Notes: generated by a model not told the origin, from the sequence alone. Numbered from the stretch's first letter, positions 11,169 through 23,784 are shown. The stretch: DNA of 64,000 nt from Cornus controversa (GCA_026545225.1 CM048851.1:31371956-31435955), one strand, 5' to 3'. Numbers and translations: made by a program.

Positions 11169-11700
11169 AGCGTACCAAACTACCCAAGTAGTAGCAGTAA
11201 AATGAAAAGCGAAAAGAGAAGGAAAAGGAAAGGAAATGGGAGAGATGAAAGGTCTTTCATTTGAAGGAAGACCTTTCATATTTGGTGTCAAATGCAAGTA
11301 AAGTTAATTCTTAGATGATTCAATAATGAGAAACTAGCTCATCAATCAAATATATGTGTGTGTGTGTGTATTTGAGCATGATAAAAAAATCTTATTTTAC
11401 CAATGTTATAATGAAATGGAATTTAAGTAAAGCTAAACTCCATTAGCAATGACAGAGCCATAAAATTATTTGAGGGTTGGAGCTTTGAAATCGATAAAGA
11501 TAAAAAAATTCAACGAACATAATAAACAATATAAAGTTAACATTAATTGATATTTTCGTTGAAGATACTTACAATTATTGTTGACAAATTTTCATATTTT
11601 AAAAATGTTACATAATAGTTAAAGAATAACAACATCTTCAAAAGGAAGGTTCTTATTTTATCACTTCAACTAGTCATTGTTGTATTAAATACATTGGATC

Positions 11701-12748
11701 TATTAGAAATAAAGAAAGATGATTGTATTTGATTGAATTGATATTGTGAATAATACATAAAAGCCTAAGTAATCTTGGAAACTAAGTAAACATATGAGAC
11801 AAGAATCTTAGTCCTAGATGGTTTAGGAGAAGGTGTAAGAAACCTATGTGGTTTAGGAAAATATATATAATCTAACAGCAAATATAATAGGAAATATATA
11901 ATCTAACAGCCCTCACAAACTCAAGGTAAGTTATATGAAGCCAACTTGAGTTTGGAGACAAAATCTTGAATGCAACTCGCGAAAGCAATCTGGTGATGTT
12001 ACCGACTGTGGCTGCGAACACATACAAAGAAGCTGCAAAAGAACGGCTCGGTAGACAAATGCAGCTCATTGGAGCGACGAGAAGATCGAAAGTAACTCGT
12101 TGGAGTAAAAGCTGATTTGAAAATCAGAAAATGAGCTCATTGAAATCAGCAACTTTTACACAAATATGTTATGGCTCTTGAAGGCAATCTGGTGATGTTA
12201 CCAACAGTGGTTGCGAACATATACAAAGAAGCTGCAAAAGAGAGAACTCGTTGGAGCGACGGTAAGACCGAAAGCTGTTCGTTAGAGTGAAAACTGATTT
12301 AAAAATCACAAAAACGGCTCGTTGAAATCAACACTTTGATACACAAATGCTAGTGGGAGCTGATCAATTGAACGTGAATTGGGATGTCATATTTTTCTTT
12401 TTTTATTATTTGCATATATATATAAGGCGAAAGTTATTTTTTATGATTGACCGTCGGGATGAAATGAAAATTTATTTTCTACGATTGACCGTCATGGATG
12501 ATGTCATCTCCGGGGATAAGGGCGGTCGTTAATGAAGACTGTCAGGAATTGATAGACTTTGATACTATATTAGAAATAAAAAAAATGTTCTGATTGAATT
12601 AATATTGTGAAAATACATAAAGACTTATTTATAGGCACATAATCTTGAAGGCTAAAGAAACATAAGAGACAATAAATTTTAATTCTAGATGATTTATGAG
12701 AAGTTGTACGAAACCTATGTGGTTTAAAAAAAGATATATAATCTAATA
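11701..12748 (-). mobile_element. TRIM retrotransposon A (miniature LTR element)
   Basis: 1,048 bp with two LTRs of about 180-208 bp (11701-11908 and 12568-12748, the latter being the 5' LTR) and no coding capacity, which defines a terminal-repeat retrotransposon in miniature. Beside the 5' LTR (12553-12567) the minus strand reads TAGTATCAAAGTC, a decayed version of the initiator-Met primer-binding site TGGTATCAGAGC. A purine tract abuts the other LTR. A 5 bp GGATC repeat flanks it (11696-11700, 12749-12753). The joined flanks match the uninterrupted unit 1 sequence at about 4175-4200. The interior holds a tandem duplication of about 190 bp (11975-12180 and 12181-12358). Confidence 0.85.
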
Positions 12749-12753
12749 GGATC

Positions 12754-13661
12754 GTTGTAACAATCAGTGCGATTCATTGTTATCAACTTATTATATCTCA
12801 TTATGATATTTTTTTTTTTTTGGGAAAACTAATAGTCCAAACCAAGGCCCAATTGCATGTTATTTTCTGTTTTGTACATGGTCTTGTTAGATGCATTGGA
12901 TCATTGTACTAATTATGTTTATTTTATTTTATTTTGTCTCCATAAAAGTTTTGAGTTGTCAAGTATTTGAAGGCGGATTCTAGTTTTTAACATTCATTTT
13001 GCACAAATAACAAGGGTAAAGCTTGACGCAACGGTAAAATTGATCTATTTTGATAAGTCACATATTTGAGAAACAAAAATTCCTTCTTTACTTATAAAAA
13101 TAAAATTACATACATTTTATCCTTCTCAAGCCCGCAGCAACAACAGTTTCGTGCATTAGATTTGCCCTGCCTTACGCAAGCAATGCCAAATGTTATGCAT
13201 GCAGTTAATTTAACTATTCTTCTAGTTTTGATAAACGAGGACAAAATTAGTTAATGGTGTGTTTAATTATACTGACACAAACTTGGTTCAAATGGAAACA
13301 GTGTGCAATATGAATGGGAATCAGCAAGTTTGAATATGCATAATTAATGGATGCAGTATTAATTTGGCGACATATGAAATGGGCATTGAGAAAATTTGGA
13401 AATAATTAATAAAAGCTAGTATTTTGTAAACTGGCTATATATGTGCAGTAGGTACAACATGACTTGGTTGTGAGTCTGTATGCCAAATTATTTTCAATCA
13501 CAAGTTTGGTGCCTACTCTGCTTCCAAAAACTTTAAATGCAAAGGATGCCCTATTGGATTGTAACTATTGGTCAAGTTCTAATCTCTCCAAAATTCATTC
13601 TTCTCATCAATGGTATATTATGGATTTATTCTACTTACTTTGTCTCAGTAATATATATACA
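12754..13661 (+). repeat. Segmental duplication, unit 4 (older, diverged)
   Basis: Matches unit 1 from 4176 to 4650 and units 2 and 3 thereafter, but with more differences and without the GGGTTAAATAC MITE. TRIM A interrupts its left part, so the block really starts near 11660. It is more diverged than units 1-3 and is likely the product of an earlier duplication. Confidence 0.75.
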
Positions 13662-14555
13662 TCATTTGCATTTAAAGTTTCTGGAAGCAGAGTAGGCACC
13701 AAACTAGTGATTGAAAATAATTAGGCATACAGACAGTCATTAATAATGACAAAAGACTCATAAAGAAGCATGAACACAGATACGAACACAAGTACGATAT
13801 GACACGGACATAATGATACGATAAATTTCAAAAAAACAGGACACATATACAACAGAAATACGGATGTGAAATAATATATTAATAAATATTCAGCAGTTAA
13901 CCAATATCTACAATACCATAAATCCAACAACAAAAAAAGAATAAATTACACAAATATTTCAATTTATTATCAAGCAATTAATATATTTTCGAAAATGGTG
14001 TTCATTATATTCAAAACCACTACTAGAATCTTGCACATTACTCATTTTTCTAATAATAAACAAATAAATTTAAATATAAAATGACAAATAAACCAACATG
14101 ACTTTATGTTAAATAAAGTTTTATTGGCTTTTTTATTTTTTTGTTTCTAAATTTATTATTTAGGAATTTTATCTAATTATTTTTTTATTTTTAAAATTTT
14201 TTATTTTAGAAAATACTATATTTATAGATAAAAGGGCATAATAGTCAAATTAAATGATATATATGTCATTATAGTTATTTCAAGAGGTCAAGATATCAAC
14301 TTTTAGAAGACGAGGGACTGAAATGTTCAAAAAAATAGTTCAAATGGGTCTTTTGTACTTGAAAAAGTTTAGGGGTTTTTTGCACTTTTAAAAATTACAA
14401 AACGTACCCTGCTGAGTCCCCCGCGTATCCTAAAAAAAAAATCCAAAACACTTCTAAGGAGTGTTCGACACGTGTTCGAGAAATGTCCGACACCGCCACA
14501 GCACTCCTATACGAACTGTCCGTACTTTCTAGCTCACAACCAAGTTGTACCTACT

Positions 14556-14558
<3 letters not shown>
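13440..14558. repeat. Inverted duplication of unit 4 sequence (hairpin)
   Basis: The stretch 13440-13547 is repeated in reverse orientation at 13662-13760 and continues at 14531-14558 after a 767 bp insertion. Shared words include TTTGGTGCCTACTCTGCTTC and its complement. The spacer is only about 114 bp, so a transcript would form a long hairpin. Confidence 0.8.
13764..14530. mobile_element. TIR element with GACACG/TGTCCGACAC motifs
   Basis: Begins AGAAGCATGAACAC and ends with the complement of AGAAAGTACGGACAG. Repeated variants of GACACGG and GTGTCCGACAC lie near both ends. It splits the right arm of the surrounding inverted duplication, which gives its boundaries. The flanking 8 bp match poorly, so it is old. 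No coding capacity. The hAT-like assignment is inference from motif style. Confidence 0.6.
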
Positions 14559-14588
<30 letters not shown>

Positions 14589-14754
14589 GTTTTTAATGTA
14601 TCTCGACTACACCCTCGTAACTAATGCCCGTCAGGTGTACTAACGGTTTTGGGTGAATTTACAATTTTACCCATCATTAATACATTTAATTTAATCAATA
14701 AAAACTATTGATGTAAAAAGACATAATTGCCCTCCTTTATATTAAATCAATTTT

Positions 14755-15170
14755 CTCTCTATAACTCTCCCTCACTAGTCACCAGTCTCAGTTTCTCTCT
14801 CTAATTCTCCCTTATCTTTCGCTCTCTAACTAACGTCTTATACTTTCTCTCTCTAACTACAGTCTCAGTTTCTCTCTCTACCTACCCTCTACCATTTTCT
14901 CTCTCTAACTACAGTCTTAGTTTCTCTCTCTACCTACCGTCTGCCACTTTCTCTCTCTAACTATAGTCTAAGTTTCTCTCTCTAACTCTCCCTCATCTTT
15001 CTCTCTTTAATTACTGTCTACCACTTTCTCTCTCTAACTACAGTCTCAGTTTCTCTCTCTAACTCTCCCTCATTTTTCTCTCTCTAATTGCCGCCTGCCA
15101 CTTTCTCTCTCTAACTATAGTCTCAGTTTCTCTCTCTAACTCTCCCTCATCTTTCTCACCCCCTCCCTGC
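14755..15170. repeat. Pyrimidine minisatellite (TTTCTCTCTCTAAC units)
   Basis: About 415 bp of imperfect repeats in which TTTCTCTCTCTAACT recurs every 25-35 bp, alternating with ACAGTCTCAG and CTCCCTCATC variants in a higher-order pattern. One strand is nearly all pyrimidine with a weak TAAC punctuation. Confidence 0.85.
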
Positions 15171-15189
15171 AACACACTCTCTCTACTTC

Positions 15190-15382
15190 CTATGATGCCT
15201 TCGACGATCCTGCCGGTGCCGACATTAGATCTCAATATGAATCTACCTACGATGCTTTCAACGATCCGGCTATTGTCGGCATTAGATCTCAATCGGTGAT
15301 CATGATTTATATATTTTTATAGCAAATCATGAATCTGCCTACGATGCCTTCGACGATCCTGCCAACGCCGACGTCAAATCTT
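15190..15382. repeat. Three imperfect ~57 bp repeats (GATGCCTTCGACGATCC)
   Basis: Units begin near 15193, 15249 and 15339 with GATGCCTTCGACGATCCTG and share GCCGACATTAGATCTCAAT. The GC content is higher than in the surroundings and the second and third units are separated by AT-rich sequence. The repeats could derive from coding sequence, but no intact frame runs across them. Confidence 0.7.
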
Positions 15383-15661
15383 AGTATAATTGTATATAAT
15401 ATATCTATATGTATAGAAATATATATATAAAATAATTTGTATAATATATAGTAAGGGTATTTTCCTAGTTGTGTATTGATTAATGGGGTTAAAAATGTTA
15501 TTTTATACGTGAGAATGACAAAAAGGATTATTCATATATTTTTCTGGTGCTAACATCAACAAATTTCATTTGTTGTTGACGTCACACTAACAGAGGGGAC
15601 AAATCGTTAAAATTGAAATGGTGTAATCAAAATTATTAAAATTAGATGAAGTCTAATTGAA

Positions 15662-16592
15662 GATGAGTGCTAGTGGCAGTCGCTCAAGCGAGTGTTCTTG
15701 CACAGTCGCTCCAGATTGATGAAAATCAATCCTAAAAATTAAATGTTTTCCTGCAATAAATGTCCTACTTTTTCATCAATCAATATACTCTTTCAATTCT
15801 AAAGTATTTACAGTGGAGCGATCAACAAACAAATAAAATTATAAACATAAAGTATTGAAATATTTTTATTAATATTCTTTTTATATTTTCCTGCTTTTAA
15901 ATATTTATAATAATCTATATAATTATTCAATTAACCATAATAATCTATATACTTATTCAATTCATTTATATACTTTATGTTTATAATTTTATTTTTATTA
16001 ATATTTTTAATAATCTATATACTTATTCAATTAATCTTTATACTTTATGTTTATCATTTTATTTCTATTAATATTTTTAATAATCTATATACTTATTCAA
16101 TTAACCATAATTACAAAATTTTAATAAAACATATTTTTAAGGTATTAAAATATTTTTATGAATATTTTTTTTTATATTTTCCTGGTTTTAAATATTTTTA
16201 ATATATCTAGATACTTTATGTTTATAATTTTATTTTTATTAATATTTTTAATAATCTATATACTTATTCAATTGACCATAATTACAAAATTTTAAAAATT
16301 ATATTGGAAATGATTATAATAAGTATATAGATTATTAAAAATATTTAAAAGTAGTACAATATAAAAAAAATATTAATAAAAATATTTTAATGGTTTATGT
16401 TTATAATTTTATTTGTTTGTTGATGGCAGCACTGTAAATACTTTTGAACGGGAACTTTTGAAGGTATATTGATTGATGAAAAAGTAGGACTTTTATTGCA
16501 GGAAAGTATTTAATTTTTGAAATTAATTTCTATCAATCGATGGAGCGACTCTATAAAAACACTCGCATGAACAACTTTCGCTAAAACTCCTT
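15662..16592. mobile_element. Long Mutator-type MITE with internal tandem repeats
   Basis: Same family as 9630-10168: GAGTGCTAG at the left, GCTAAAACTCC at the right, and long mirrored arms that include CAACAAACAAATAAAATTA. An imperfect 9 bp duplication CTAATTGAA/TTAGTTGAA flanks it (15653-15661, 16593-16601). The centre (about 15850-16370) is expanded by roughly 70 bp repeats containing TAATCTATATACTTATTCAA in both orientations. No transposase. Confidence 0.75.
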
Positions 16593-16601
16593 TTAGTTGA
16601 A

Positions 16602-18652
16602 ATATTTTCAAAATTGAAGGTGTATAAATGATATTTAACCCATGTGTTAAAAGAGTATACTTAATTGCATGTCTTAGACATTGACAGTTTGCAGGGACAT
16701 GAATTTGTTGTCACAATTTATGAATCCCATCAATTTGCTGTCTCTGTATCTCAAGCCAGCTTGGTGGACAGAGCTCTGATCATGATCATGATCATGCCTG
16801 CGAGCCTATCTAAGGGATGCATCGATTGGGCCACAAATCTAAGTGGTGTGTATTCAATTTTTATTAGCTTTACCAATATAGTACCTATAGGCATAGTTTC
16901 CATTATATTACATATATATATTCTTTTCATTGTTTTTTCTTTTTTCCTCTGAAGAACAACCTTGAACAGATCATTGTGGACTCAGTAATGCATAAGTTCT
17001 TTTTATTTTTATTATTTTTTAATTATTACAAGGTACGTCCTTATTATATATAATTTCTTAGAATTTTCTATTCTTTTGATTTACCACTTTGTCTCTAACC
17101 TTAATTATTTTCTTAGTACTCATCTATCTTATATATGTTTGTACTGCGTAACTCTACTTTCTCTTAATTTGTGATTAATAGGTGTTACTTTTAATTTTTT
17201 TTTTAATTATTAATCTTCTTTCTTCTGGTTAATTTTCCATCAATTTTAAAAATATATATGGTACTTTATTCGGTTAACAAATAAAATAGGGAACGAAAAT
17301 GAATTATAAGTATAAACATCCTTTCACTTTTCTTTTTCCTCATTTTTAGTTTATGAGATAAATTACTTTCCTCATCTTTATTTTATTTCTGTACAAATTT
17401 TCTTTTGCAACTCCGTTCAACTTGTAATGGACTATCCGAATCTAGTTCAACTCTTACTCGGGATGGATTTGGATTGGTCATTTTCAACGCAATCTCAATT
17501 TGTCGATGAGCACCCAACATGTTAGTATTGTCATTATTATTAATGTAAGTTTGACTTAAGTCACATAGAGCGAAAACAGGAACTCGAAAATGATAAATTT
17601 TACGTCATACAGAAAGTGATAGAGCAAGAGCACACGCAAAACGTAAGAGCAATACTCATTTAGAAGATGTTCTAACAAATCTAAACTGACCAATCCAAAC
17701 CTAACTTGACAAAAACTTGAGTCTAACCTCAACTTGTCCGATCTCAAATAACCATATGACTCGGATGAGATCCAGAATGTAGTTAGTTTTTTTTTTTCCC
17801 CTTCTAAGATAGAGGAGTTAGATTCAGAATGCTAAAGTGAAGAAAAGGGCAAAATGAATTTGATAATTGAGAATTATGTTTTACCCAGATCCATTCTCAG
17901 TTTTTAGCGGCCCAATATGAAATTCGGGTCTTCTTGGTTCAAGCCTAACATTAACCGCTGCCAAAAAGTTTAAATGGGCTACGAAATAAGGGTAAGTCCA
18001 GACTTAGATCCATATCCAATCCAATTAGAGAGTAGATTTTGGGCTGGCATCTGTTGGGACTGAGCAAAAATTACGTGGCATAACCAAATCTGTTGGGCCT
18101 GTTTAGCTGCGTTTTGTTTTGTTTCAGCACGATAAAAATAATGCATGTTCGGTATATTTTGAACAGCATCAAAAAGTTTCAAATTTTTGGACCAAAATTG
18201 GAGACACCGCTTTGATATTTTTATTGTGTTTCATTTACTGTAGCGAGAAAAAAAAAACTTAAACACACATTTTCGTTACGAAACATGTTTTTGATTACTA
18301 TTCAAAACACGCGTAACAAAAATAGTTGTTCTATTTTAGACAAAAACAAAAAAATACAACAAAAACACATACCAAATAAGTCCTATTGTGTTCTGGTAAC
18401 AGGGCGATTTTTTAGAATTTTGGTAAATACTTTGAATATTTAAACTCTAAATGATTTCATTAAACTTTATCCGGTATTTTCTTCAATGATTGGAAAATGT
18501 AAAATTTAAAATGAAATCACATTAGTGTCCTTAAATCATAAATAAGAGACTCAAGTACTAACTAGAAGTATTTTTGTCATTTTTATTAAAAACAAAAACA
18601 AAACAATATATATATACAAACTCAAAGTGTAGTTTTACCATATTATAAATAT
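16602..18652. other. Intergenic, no supported gene
   Basis: AT-rich sequence. The frame at 16665-16952 has no recognisable domain, although a TTTGCAG acceptor-like site precedes it and GATCATGATCATGATCATG (around 16776-16795) is a perfect palindromic repeat. The remainder shows scattered poly(T) tracts and nothing I can name. Confidence 0.5.
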
Positions 18653-19124
18653 AGAAAAAAAGTGCAATAAACAACTTTCAACTGTTGATTTTGTTTCAAA
18701 ATGGACCTCTCAACTATTAATTATTATAATTAACCTTTCAATTTTTAAAAGTGCTAACATTACGTTCTTTTTATTTGACTGTTAAGTGACATGCACAACA
18801 CGTCATATCAAAAAACTTATTTCATTAATTACCTAAATACCTTCCATAAAAGAAGAAAAATAAAAAATTTCTTCTTTTGAGTGTGAACAAACAAGTCATT
18901 TTTCTTCTTATATATGGAGGGTATATATTTAGGTCTTTAACTTTTTTTTGATGTCACGTGCAGTGCACGTGTCTCACTTAACAGTCAAACTTGACGGACG
19001 TCAACTTCAGAGCTGCAATGTGAGCCCTTTTTAAAGTTGGAGGGTGTTAATTGCAGTAATTAAAAATTGAGGGGTGCATTTTGCAACAAGTCAATAATTG
19101 AGAGGTGTTTAGTGAACTTTTGCT
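18653..19124. mobile_element. Foldback element with 90 bp or longer inverted arms
   Basis: The left arm (AGTGCAATAAACAAC onward) is mirrored by the right arm ending GTTTAGTGAACTTTTGC. Pairing continues through the TTGACTGTTAAGTGA-type inner segments. ATAAAT occurs at both flanks, compatible with a short duplication. The centre is AT-rich and there is no coding content. MITE-like; superfamily not assigned. Confidence 0.65.
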
Positions 19125-19694
19125 GATAAATGAAATCGAAACTCGAACCGTGAAAGACCGATTCCGATTCGGTTAAGTTCGGTGTTGGTTTGAATGAAAG
19201 TTATTGGAATAACTACATCAAGGTTGATTATGTTAATATCTAAAGTAGTGTTGGTGAAACCATCAAATTCCAAGTTGGTTCCAAACAAAATAGACCACAG
19301 GAATAGCCAGTTTCTCATGACATAATTGTAGTGGCACAAAATACAAATGGAAGGAAAATTTTCACAAGATCAAATACTTTTGGCACTTGAAATGAAAATG
19401 GAAGACTAGAAGCAAAGACTTTTTTGGAGAAAAAATTTCCATAATATCAAATACTTTACACTTGACTAAAATCCTTAGTAATCCACATCCATGGTGTTTT
19501 CTTCTCACAAGAGGCAGTTCCTTGTATAGTGATCATCCAGGTGAACTAGTTGGTCTCTTGACTGCACTGTCTCAATCAGTCCTAAATTGATGTTTCATGG
19601 CACTAATGACTGCCAATTTCTTCTGTCTTTTAGCAATTGTTTATGTAAATGAAGAATCATGGAAATTTCAAGCCTTGGCCAGCTAAAGGAACCG

Positions 19695-19740
<46 letters not shown>

Positions 19741-20847
19741 ACAATCGGTTCGGTTCCAATTTCAATTTCAAAAAGATCGAAGCTCACAGTTGGATTTGGT
19801 CCTAAAAAGTCTAAAATAATGAACAATCGATCTCTAACACATTTTGGATTAAAATAAAAAGAAAGCTAAAGCTTGAAAATTCAACGAAAGCAAAGGCTTC
19901 TCTTAATAACTAGAGAAATTCATTCTTACCAATTATATGAAACTAAATTACATTTGTTTTCGTTGGTTAAGAAAATGATTAGAAACACTCATTTGTAAAA
20001 TGTTTTTTCTTACCAGTACCATCGAATTTGCCAGACTATGATTCTGTAAACTCATAGCGTGAATTCCAAAACATGTATTGCATTGCATTGCATTGCATTG
20101 GTTATGACAGAAATTTCACTGCTTGCATTGGCACACAGAATAGCACAAAAAATTGAACTCAAAAATTTATTTGTTTCTACATGTTTATCCGCTTAATGTC
20201 AAATTCAATTCATAGGATTGCAGTTTCACAATCTTACGATTGTATCACGGGACTAGAGTTTCTCCACTACTCTAACCACACTCCTTCAGCACCAAGGTTC
20301 GCACTTTTGCAAATACAGCCTCACCAGTGTTGGAGTCTATCACTCTCTCAAACCACTTAGAAAATTGGCAGAGGAATAATATATTTATATTTCTATTCAA
20401 AGACTACTCACTACACTCTGAGGGGTTACTCTTACTCTTGTAATGTCTAGCTTGATTACAAATCTTCCATCTCTACAACACTTCATGCTTCACTTCTCGT
20501 ACCATGTCATGCATATACCTCCTCAACACTGTCGGTGTGGTCTGGGCTGTGACTGTTGGCATAGTACGATATGACTTAGATAACATTAGTTAGTAATGTA
20601 AAAATAAAATAAAAAAATTTAGTTGCTTCCGTTACACTATACACCACAATAATTACAATCTTAAGTGTAGTACATACACTAAAACTCACCACTACACCTA
20701 GGTTGTGATTATTCCGGTGCATGGTACAACGGGAGCAATCAAGTTTTTTTTTCCGTAAAAATGAGTCAACCAATGACTGTTTCTCTTTTCTTTCATTTTT
20801 AGAAATTATAAAAAAAAACATGTCACATTGTTATTGTGACACATCAA

Positions 20848-20890
<43 letters not shown>

Positions 20891-20948
20891 AATAGTGATA
20901 AGCGCGGTCCAACCAAACCAAACCAAACCACTCATGAGATCCGATTGG
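19125..20948. other. Intergenic, decayed repeats
   Basis: Two patches of ACCGATTCCG/GGTTCGGTTCC words (19138-19190, 19685-19810) flank about 500 bp and look like the ends of an old motif-rich small transposon. (TA)n runs lie at about 19699-19737 and 20850-20887, and a (CATTG)4 run at about 20078-20099. Nothing coding is supported. Confidence 0.5.
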
Positions 20949-21074
20949 CTAAATATTTCTGGTGTAATAATGACATGATATCACACACCAATTACACATA
21001 AATAAGAATGCATTTATTTGTCATTGTGTAATTGGTGTATGATACCATGTCATCACTCTATCAGGAGTATTTAA
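20949..21074. mobile_element. Small foldback MITE
   Basis: About 126 bp. TAAATATTTCTGGTGTAATA at the left pairs with the complement of TCAGGAGTATTTA at the right, and inner ACACCAATTACAC/GTGTAATTGGTGT match perfectly. Stem-forming and non-coding. Confidence 0.65.
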
Positions 21075-21226
21075 GTTTTCTCAACCAACTATGTTTAACC
21101 ACTTATTTTTCTATTTTTTTTCATATAAGTTAGCCAATGCTCGATAAATATTGCAATTTTTTTTTCATGATATTTACCTCGAATGAAAGAAAACTAAGCT
21201 AAACAAGTAGTTAAGGTGATAGTTAG

Positions 21227-21737
21227 GGATGGCAGCAGGGCTGGAATGCCCTTCCCCATCCTCGTCCTTGTTTAAAAAATCTTCTCCCATCCCATTTAAT
21301 AAACGAGGCGGGGCAGGGAGACATAAACGGGGCGGTGGGGTTTTTTTTTAAGAACTTTTTTTTAGGAGATTACTTTTGTAATTGTACTATTTTTAGTCTT
21401 TACACTCTTATGTGATAAGGTTCTTGGTAATTTACATGTGCACCGCCAATAAGATTTGAACTAGTAAATCTTATATATATATATATGTAAGTGTAATTTT
21501 GTATATGTATTATATATATAAGGGTAATATAATAAATATAAAATATAAACAGGGCGAGGCAGAGTGCCTATCCCCATCCCCATCCCCGCCCCGCAACTTT
21601 GTAGGTTTTTTTCTCTCACCGTCGTAATCGCTTCAAAACCATTTAGTCTACTTCATAATCGGTTTAAATGAAATAGAGGCGTGATAATTCTCCGCCGGGA
21701 TGAGTTAAATTGTCATCTCGTAGTGGGCACTGGACAA
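21227..21737. mobile_element. hAT-like element with GGGGCGGGG/CCCCATCCCC motifs
   Basis: Starts TAGGGATGGCAGCAGGG and ends AATTGTCATCTCGTA, whose complement is similar. Both subterminal parts are full of CCCATCCC, GGGGCGGG and CGAGGCGGGG words, sharply different from the AT-rich surroundings. No clear target duplication was found. Non-coding. Confidence 0.5.
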
Positions 21738-22763
21738 AGGGAAACTAACCTTGAATATAGAAAACTATCGTTTTGCAATGCTGAGATAAATATGACGAAA
21801 ATTATTTTAGCATGTCATCCATATTTGTTCGATTGGGGATAGCAAGCATCCACCTTGTATTATGCAAAGATAAGATATCTTCTAATAGCATAGGAGATAA
21901 TAATAATAATAATAACTAAGACTCTAAACTTAGAAAGCAAAGTGAGTTAATTTCTTTTTGACATTGTTATTTCATAATACATATTGCATAGAAGCCGGGA
22001 CATAACTGCAATTTTTTTCCAGCCACGAAGAATTAAATAAAATAGTAGTATGAAAATAAATTTAAAAAATCATGAATATAAATTGAAATTAATTGATATC
22101 CATCTTATTCTCCTAATCCCTATGCATGTTTACATCACTGATTCATGAGCGATATATTGTATTGTGTAAATAATGTATTATATCACGTAAGCAGTACAGG
22201 ATGCAAAAGCTGGAGGTGATCGATCTTGATTCGGGTCGGAGTAGCCTGAAAAGGTTTACCCTTTACATGCAGCCTATTTAATTTATCAGTAAATTCATCA
22301 TCTTCATTTATATATTAAGAGTATCCCAGATATAATACATACAAACACAAACCCAAACATACATGTATATATTATACACAGACACGTACATACTGTACTT
22401 ATCAAGGACGGAGAGAGAAAGTATATATGGCAGAGAAGGGTGAGAGATGGCCAGAGCTAATAAATGTGTGTTAATAAACATGTATACATTACACAAAGAA
22501 ATATATATACGTACATATATACTATACTTATCAAGGACAGAGAGAGAAAGTATGGAAGAGAATGATGTGTGGATGGCGAAGAGGTAGGAGTGGTAGAGAA
22601 ACACAAATACATGTGAGCTGTGATATTATGTTGTGTGGGATTAATTGTGTTTCCATAATTGGAGCCCCCACATGACATGTCCCCACCGGAACAGAATAAA
22701 GCAACATAAGACGGAGGCTGTGATCATTTTTCCGACAGATTTGTGACTCGACTAGTCTTTCTC

Positions 22764-22817
<54 letters not shown>

Positions 22818-23743
22818 AATGTCGATCTCAAGAGTTTGAGTTTGAATTTCTTCACACACACACATCCAATTCATGGAACATATATCCATCTTCCATATTA
22901 ATTGCCATCTATACACACACACACACACACACACACGTATATATGAGTTAGTTCCTTTCACGTATGTAAATCTTAATTAAATTATATATATATGGGTTCA
23001 ATGAACCCTATGCATGTTTTAATTATAAATTAATTAAACATGCAAGTGGAAGTGTGTGTTTATATATATATAAAGATTAATGCTAGCTACACAAATTAAT
23101 GAAATGCTTGATATTTAATTTTTTTTACTAAATAAACTAAAAAGAAAGTTGCATTTGATATTAATTGTAAGAAAGATTTCGAGTAGAAAAATATGTTTGT
23201 AGACCTAGAAAATCGATATAATTAATTAATTATATAGGGTGAAAAATCGGATCATGCATTGATAGTTGTGACTGAAGAAAGGGGAAGTACTGGAAGATAT
23301 GTATCTATATAGTACCCCTAATTAAACAAGCATGTTCTTTCTCAGATTCAATGGTAGCGGCATTGATTTTTTTTAATAATAATATATGTTTGATATATAG
23401 TGATTCATTCATGCATCTTAGCTTTCAGAATATATATAATATAAACAATACTAAAATAAATTCAACAGAATCTTTTTTTAAAATGAGAGTAAAGGGTACG
23501 TTTTAAAGAAAACTATGCATATGTGTGTGTGTATATATATATATATATATCAACCTTACAAACACCATTTAAATATATATGTTGGAATAAGAAGTCCAGA
23601 AACGGAAGTGGCCATGCAACATTAATAACAACTTGATTCAGGCCTTGTTTGTTTGCCCAACATCCAAGTCTGATTGATATATAGTACCAAGTCTTAATAT
23701 ATTAGATATAAATATCAAAGGCTGTGAGCCTGTGATTGTATCA

Positions 23744-23784
<41 letters not shown>

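Larger units (their letters stand above)
9411..11182. mobile_element. Possible old element with TTGTTTGGTACGC ends, now split
   Basis: The left end (TTGTTTGGTACGC at 9411) is mirrored by GCGTACCAAAC at 11170-11180. The outside flank on the right (CCCAAGTAGTAGCAGT) resembles the sequence at 9299-9315 before the left end. Three younger elements (9630-10168, 10189-10784, 10785-10921) lie inside. Terminal homology is short, so this is a tentative reading. Confidence 0.4.

Noticed and set aside
14755-15292. Regular repeats considered as a CRISPR-like or satellite array
   Set aside because: Units vary in length and lack unique spacers. The DNA is clearly plant nuclear, so a simple minisatellite explains it.
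16665-16952. 95-codon plus-strand frame preceded by an acceptor-like TTTGCAG
   Set aside because: No recognisable domain and no partner exon. Described only as intergenic.
22308-22678. Two overlapping minus-strand frames of 73-98 codons
   Set aside because: Created by the 125 bp tandem duplication and microsatellites. The peptides are low-complexity with no domain.
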